A DNA stretch of 43,378 nucleotides from Planctomycetaceae bacterium (GTDB lineage: Bacteria > Planctomycetota > Planctomycetia > Planctomycetales > Planctomycetaceae), in the NCBI GenBank assembly GCA_020850695.1, contig JADZEF010000216.1, forward strand, positions 1-43,378. The letters are read 5' to 3'. This document shows, piece after piece, positions 43,159-43,378 of the stretch (its first letter is position 1; each line of letters starts with the position of its first letter). Below the pieces are notes generated by a model, which ran no database searches, had not been told where the DNA came from, and saw nothing but the letters and a program-made list of their open reading frames with translations. The position numbers and the translations under genes were made by a program.

Positions 43159-43378
43159 ATGCTCGTCATGTCCTCTCCACGTCTGAGCCTCATCACGGTT
43201 TTTGCACTCGGTGTGCTCTCCGTCGCCGCGGTCCCTTCGTCCGCCGCAGATGCCAAGGGGGTCAAGAAGCCCTTCTCGACGGGTTCGACGGACGTCTTGG
43301 TCGAGTTCATCAACGAGAAGATCGCCCAGGGCTGGAGCGACAACGAAATCGAACCGTCGGAAGTCGCCGATGATTCCG
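43159..43378 (+). CDS. DUF1549-type secreted protein, N-terminal part (cut by window edge)
   Basis: The frame opens with ATG at 43159 (another in-frame ATG at 43168) and runs off the right edge without a stop, giving about 73 residues. A signal peptide (LSLITVFALGVLSVAAVPSSA) is followed by a segment with EFINEKIAQGWSDNEIEPSE, the way DUF1549 domains start in planctomycete cytochrome-associated secreted proteins. The following residues VADDS fit the conserved start of the domain. No haem site is reached within the window. The remainder is needed to confirm it. Confidence 0.7.
   Translation, partial: MLVMSSPRLSLITVFALGVLSVAAVPSSAADAKGVKKPFSTGSTDVLVEFINEKIAQGWSDNEIEPSEVADDS

Overview
The window is high-GC DNA that reads as a chromosome segment of a planctomycete (Planctomycetales-type). 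The reasons are a secreted arylsulfatase, the start of a DUF1549-type protein at the right edge, very large multiheme cytochromes, a split menaquinol-type cytochrome b complex, many short secreted proteins of unknown function, and palindromic repeats between genes. The genus cannot be fixed from the sequence alone.

Layout. (1) 1-2366: the right end of a probable integrated element. It carries a small HTH protein, a tyrosine integrase and an orphan RNA polymerase alpha-CTD-like protein, abutting the 3' end of a tRNA-Gln gene. (2) 2591-6553: a palindromic repeat, a DUF2383-like protein, a sulfatase, a small lipoprotein and a membrane protein. (3) 6708-8513: gcvH and gcvPA of the glycine cleavage system, without gcvPB. 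(4) 8594-9549: a zeta-like kinase with a small overlapping partner, probably toxin-antitoxin. (5) 27652 down to 9570, all minus strand: one roughly 18-kb respiratory cluster. It runs Rieske, cytochrome b6-type protein, extended subunit IV-type protein, octaheme cytochrome c, cupredoxin lipoprotein, diheme cytochrome c, CtaC, CtaD, CtaA, CtaB, CtaE, subunit IV, and a lone ABC ATPase. (6) 28114-32815: argB-birA, rlmN, a glycerophosphodiester phosphodiesterase and a small membrane-anchored protein. (7) 40277 down to 32939, minus strand: a predicted outer-membrane beta-barrel followed by a ten-haem cytochrome fused to an LVIVD-type beta-propeller, separated by a large inverted repeat. (8) 42771 down to 40638: a DUF3299-like lipoprotein gene interrupted by an in-frame TAG, then a secreted protein ending at a clear terminator. 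(9) 43159 to the edge: the start of a DUF1549-type gene.

How the genes fit together. The large minus-strand cluster would encode quinol oxidation (Rieske plus b6/subunit IV), periplasmic electron transfer (octaheme c, copper protein, diheme c) and oxygen reduction by an A2-type haem-copper oxidase with its haem A synthesis enzymes. The cytochromes and copper protein sit between the two complexes, which suggests a physically linked quinol-to-oxygen chain. The barrel plus decahaem-propeller pair resembles the logic of porin-cytochrome conduits that move electrons across an outer membrane, but with a different architecture. It is the best candidate here for an undescribed system.

Most assignments rest on recognised motifs read by eye; no database search was possible. 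Family names such as DUF2383 and DUF3299 are from memory.
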